Below, piece after piece: positions 62,063-64,000 of a DNA stretch of 64,000 nucleotides. The notes beneath the pieces are model-generated. The model ran no database searches and was not told the DNA's origin. It was given only the letters and a program-made list of their open reading frames with translations. The number at the start of each line of letters is the position of its first letter. Positions within the stretch are counted from its first letter, which is position 1. Origin of the DNA: Lewinellaceae bacterium (lineage in GTDB: Bacteria; Bacteroidota; Bacteroidia; Chitinophagales; Saprospiraceae); assembly GCA_020636215.1 (NCBI GenBank), contig JACJYG010000004.1:1178001-1242000 (forward strand), in the 5' to 3' direction. Made by a program: the position numbers and the translations under genes.

Positions 62063-63202
62063 TTACTCCGAGGCCAAGTCGGGAGGATGCCGCATTGTTA
62101 ATTCGTAATTCGTACTTCTACCGCCAGCAGCTTCTTTCTGAAGTATTCCTTTTTGAATTAAATCCTGAATATCGCGAAGAGCCGTATCCGAGGAACACTT
62201 AACTATTTTAGCCCACTTGGAGGAAGTGAGCTTTCCTTTAAAGCCATCCAACAGTTTATTTAGCATCAACCGCTGCCTGTCATTTAGGGGAGTTACCGCA
62301 TACTTATCCCAAAACCTGGCTTTAAATAATACCCTGGCCAGCGTGCTTTCCGTATCGGCCAAGGCGGCAATCAAACAATTTAAGAACCACAACAGCCATT
62401 CTGTGATGTCTAATGTCCCCTTTTGGGTTCTTTCCAGTATCTCGTAATATGCTTTTCGCTGCAAGCGTATCCGGGCCGACATACTGTAAAACCGTTGGGG
62501 GCTTTTATCCGCACGGGCCAGTTGCAGGTCGGTGATAGCACGGGCTATGCGCCCATTGCCGTCGTCAAAGGGGTGAATGGTGACAAACCATAAATGCGCT
62601 ATTCCGGCTTTTAATACCGAATCGAGCTTTTTTTCCCGGTTGAACCAATCCACAAAAGCCTTCATCTCCTTTTCCAGGAGCGCGGCGTCAGGCGCCTGAA
62701 AATGTACGCGTTCTCTTCCCATTGCGCCCGAGACAACCTGCATGGGGCCGGTTTCATCCTTTCTCCAATCGCCAACGGTAATTCTGTACATTCCACTTCT
62801 TCCGGTTGGAAATAAGGCGGCGTGCCAACTGAATAATCTTTCAAAGGCCAGCGGCTTCTCATAATGCTGTGTGGCGTCGAGCGTCATCTCTACCACACCG
62901 TCCACATTTCTATCAGATGGAATAAGTCCTGAAATATCCATGCCTAAACGCCTTGCAATGGAAGAGCGTACCTGTTCGGGATTCAAAAATTCACCTTCTA
63001 TCTCGGTGGATTTGAGCACATCCTGTGTCAGCGTTTCTAATAAGGCTTCCTGCCTCAGTAAAAAACCGAGTGATTCCATTTTCCCCATCAACCGCCCCTG
63101 CATATGCCTTGCTTTTCCAAGACTGGACAATAGTTCCTCATCCTCCCAGGTGAAATTGGGCCAGTCTTGGTTTTGATGGATATACCGATTCATTTGAAAC
63201 AA
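62063..63202 (-). CDS. Fic-family protein (DUF4172-Fic-wHTH)
   Basis: The 379-residue protein has an N-terminal DUF4172 helix region with the inhibitory motif STEIEG (S65-x3-E69-G70). The catalytic motif is HPFDDGNGRIAR (H210), intact. A C-terminal winged helix follows (QRLMLNKLLDGFKGKLTSSK). Fic enzymes AMPylate proteins; the N-terminal motif places it in the self-inhibited class II. A palindrome before the gene suggests autoregulation. Confidence 0.95.
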   Translation of the reverse strand: MFQMNRYIHQNQDWPNFTWEDEELLSSLGKARHMQGRLMGKMESLGFLLRQEALLETLTQDVLKSTEIEGEFLNPEQVRSSIARRLGMDISGLIPSDRNVDGVVEMTLDATQHYEKPLAFERLFSWHAALFPTGRSGMYRITVGDWRKDETGPMQVVSGAMGRERVHFQAPDAALLEKEMKAFVDWFNREKKLDSVLKAGIAHLWFVTIHPFDDGNGRIARAITDLQLARADKSPQRFYSMSARIRLQRKAYYEILERTQKGTLDITEWLLWFLNCLIAALADTESTLARVLFKARFWDKYAVTPLNDRQRLMLNKLLDGFKGKLTSSKWAKIVKCSSDTALRDIQDLIQKGILQKEAAGGRSTNYELTMRHPPDLASE

Positions 63203-63211
63203 GGTTTGCGG

Positions 63212-63270
63212 TAAATATAAACATTATTCGCCGCATTTTATGCGGTGAATACATCATTTAATCGCCGCAT
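63212..63270 (-). promoter_or_regulatory. fic promoter with CGCCGCAT palindromes
   Basis: A -7-like TATATTTA (63212-63219) is preceded by ATTCGCCGCAT-TTT-ATGCGGTGAAT (63226-63250), an 11-bp inverted repeat with one mismatch. A third half-site, TCGCCGCAT, is at 63262-63270. The sites cover the -33 region, as expected of an operator for the wHTH domain of Fic. Confidence 0.55.
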
Positions 63271-63319
63271 AATAGGAGGGGGACACGCTGAGGAAACATT
63301 GCTCATGATCCAGAGGCAT

Positions 63320-63354
63320 AAAAAAAGCCTCCCGGAGCGAACCCCGGGAGGCTT
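63320..63354 (-). terminator. Rho-independent terminator of the sorting-domain gene
   Basis: The stem GCCTCCCGG / CCGGGAGGC has an eight-base loop. On the minus strand it is followed by seven T (63320-63326 complement). It ends the gene at 63372. Confidence 0.92.
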
Positions 63355-63371
63355 TTGTGCCTCAGCTCTCC

Positions 63372-64000
63372 TTATTGCTTAATAAACTTCTTATTGATCA
63401 CTTCATCTTCCGTTTGGATGGAGAGGAAGTAAACACCGGGGTTGAGGGCCGAGATATCAATCGTCGCAAAGTTATTCAGCGTATGCGCCTGCTTCACCTC
63501 TGCTCCGTTGACCGAGAAGATCCGGATGCCGCGAACGTTCATCGACTCCGGAATATCCAGGTTGAGCTCGCTTTGAGCCGGGTTGGGATACAGTTTCACA
63601 TCGGCGATGTTGAATGCATCCGTATGGCCAAGGCTAAGATCGGCTGGCGGCGTTTTCAGTTCCCGGATCGTCTGTATCGGGCCGCCGATTTCCGGTAGGC
63701 CGGAGCAATTACCGGTCACCGTCACCAGGTCGATATAGATTAAGTCGGAGTTGTTACTGGCGTCGCACTGGAAGCGGAAGCGGGCGTCCGAAGACAGGTT
63801 GTACGTGCCGGCATTGAGGGTAACCGTCGCCACGTAGAAGCCATTATTGTTGAAACTGGAACCACTGGCGTAGGTGGCTACGGTCGTCCAGCTGGAACCT
63901 CCATTGGAACTGTAGCGCACGAAGAAGTCTTCACCGTTTTCCATACTATAGGAATAGAAGTAGAATTCTACATCTACCGAACTGAACTCACTCAGGTCAT
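63372..64000 (-). CDS. Secreted protein with type IX sorting domain (partial)
   Basis: The frame stays open to the right edge, so the N-terminus is missing; ATG 63944 is internal. The visible part has a beta-rich binding domain (RYSSNGGSSWTTVATYASGS, ARFRFQCDASNNSDLIYIDL). A C-terminal T9SS type A domain follows (VKLYPNPAQSELNLDIPES, GVYFLSIQTEDEVINKKFIK). This directs secretion and cell-surface attachment in Bacteroidota. The protein's role is unknown. Confidence 0.93.
   Translation of the reverse strand, partial: DLSEFSSVDVEFYFYSYSMENGEDFFVRYSSNGGSSWTTVATYASGSSFNNNGFYVATVTLNAGTYNLSSDARFRFQCDASNNSDLIYIDLVTVTGNCSGLPEIGGPIQTIRELKTPPADLSLGHTDAFNIADVKLYPNPAQSELNLDIPESMNVRGIRIFSVNGAEVKQAHTLNNFATIDISALNPGVYFLSIQTEDEVINKKFIKQ

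Overview
The window looks like a chromosomal segment of a Bacteroidota member, probably Saprospiria (Lewinella/Phaeodactylibacter-like). The evidence is a type IX secretion sorting domain at the right edge, several Bacteroidota-type -7 boxes (TAnnTTTG) without Shine-Dalgarno sites, the futalosine menaquinone enzyme MqnC, GH3-family and DUF6089-like proteins, and a fused isobutyryl-CoA mutase. The phylum is well supported; the class is inferred.

Layout. 0-4.8 kb: end of alanine dehydrogenase, a serine hydrolase, an outer-membrane barrel, an AraC regulator and a CYTH protein. 4.9-10.1 kb: the rimP-nusA-infB operon on the minus strand, with a terminator-like hairpin in its leader. 10.2-31.9 kb: mostly plus-strand housekeeping and metabolism (mqnC, purine nucleoside phosphorylase, icmF, DUF6089 protein, YjbQ, GH3, LysE, dapD, pth, lptC, CNNM transporter, OmpA protein, tandem-HhH protein), with aldo/keto reductase, alpha carbonic anhydrase and a flavin monooxygenase on the minus strand. 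32-39.8 kb: small hypotheticals, an LRR protein, the tyrosine-degradation cluster marR-hmgA-hppD and a patatin lipoprotein. 40-49.7 kb: uvrC, an FAD oxidoreductase, an ECF sigma factor with an overlapping small gene, clpP, an atypical SDR, 3-hydroxyanthranilate dioxygenase, an LpxH-like hydrolase, an MpaB-type protein coupled to a 39-residue membrane peptide, and tRNA-Val(CAC). 49.8-64 kb: cytochrome c, a histidine kinase/response regulator pair, a REP-associated transposase with its palindromes, an aminotransferase, a DUF2911 protein, vapBC, malic enzyme, Fic and the partial sorting-domain protein.

The most unusual aspect is between the genes. Many 3' flanks carry short-unit (about 7-10 nt) tandem arrays, often arranged as a direct array followed by the reverse complement of the same unit. 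The unit differs from locus to locus. Two of these arrays run into coding sequence: one is in frame upstream of pth, and one appears to encode the signal peptide of a lipoprotein.

Other repeats are also present: a RAYT gene flanked by REP/BIME palindromes, a 281-bp element with perfect 23-bp inverted ends, a two-copy family of 150-180 bp inverted-repeat elements, and a two-copy dispersed repeat about 58 kb apart. Two of the inverted-repeat elements supply the stop codon of the adjacent gene. Operator-like sites that fit autoregulation lie before marR, vapB and fic.
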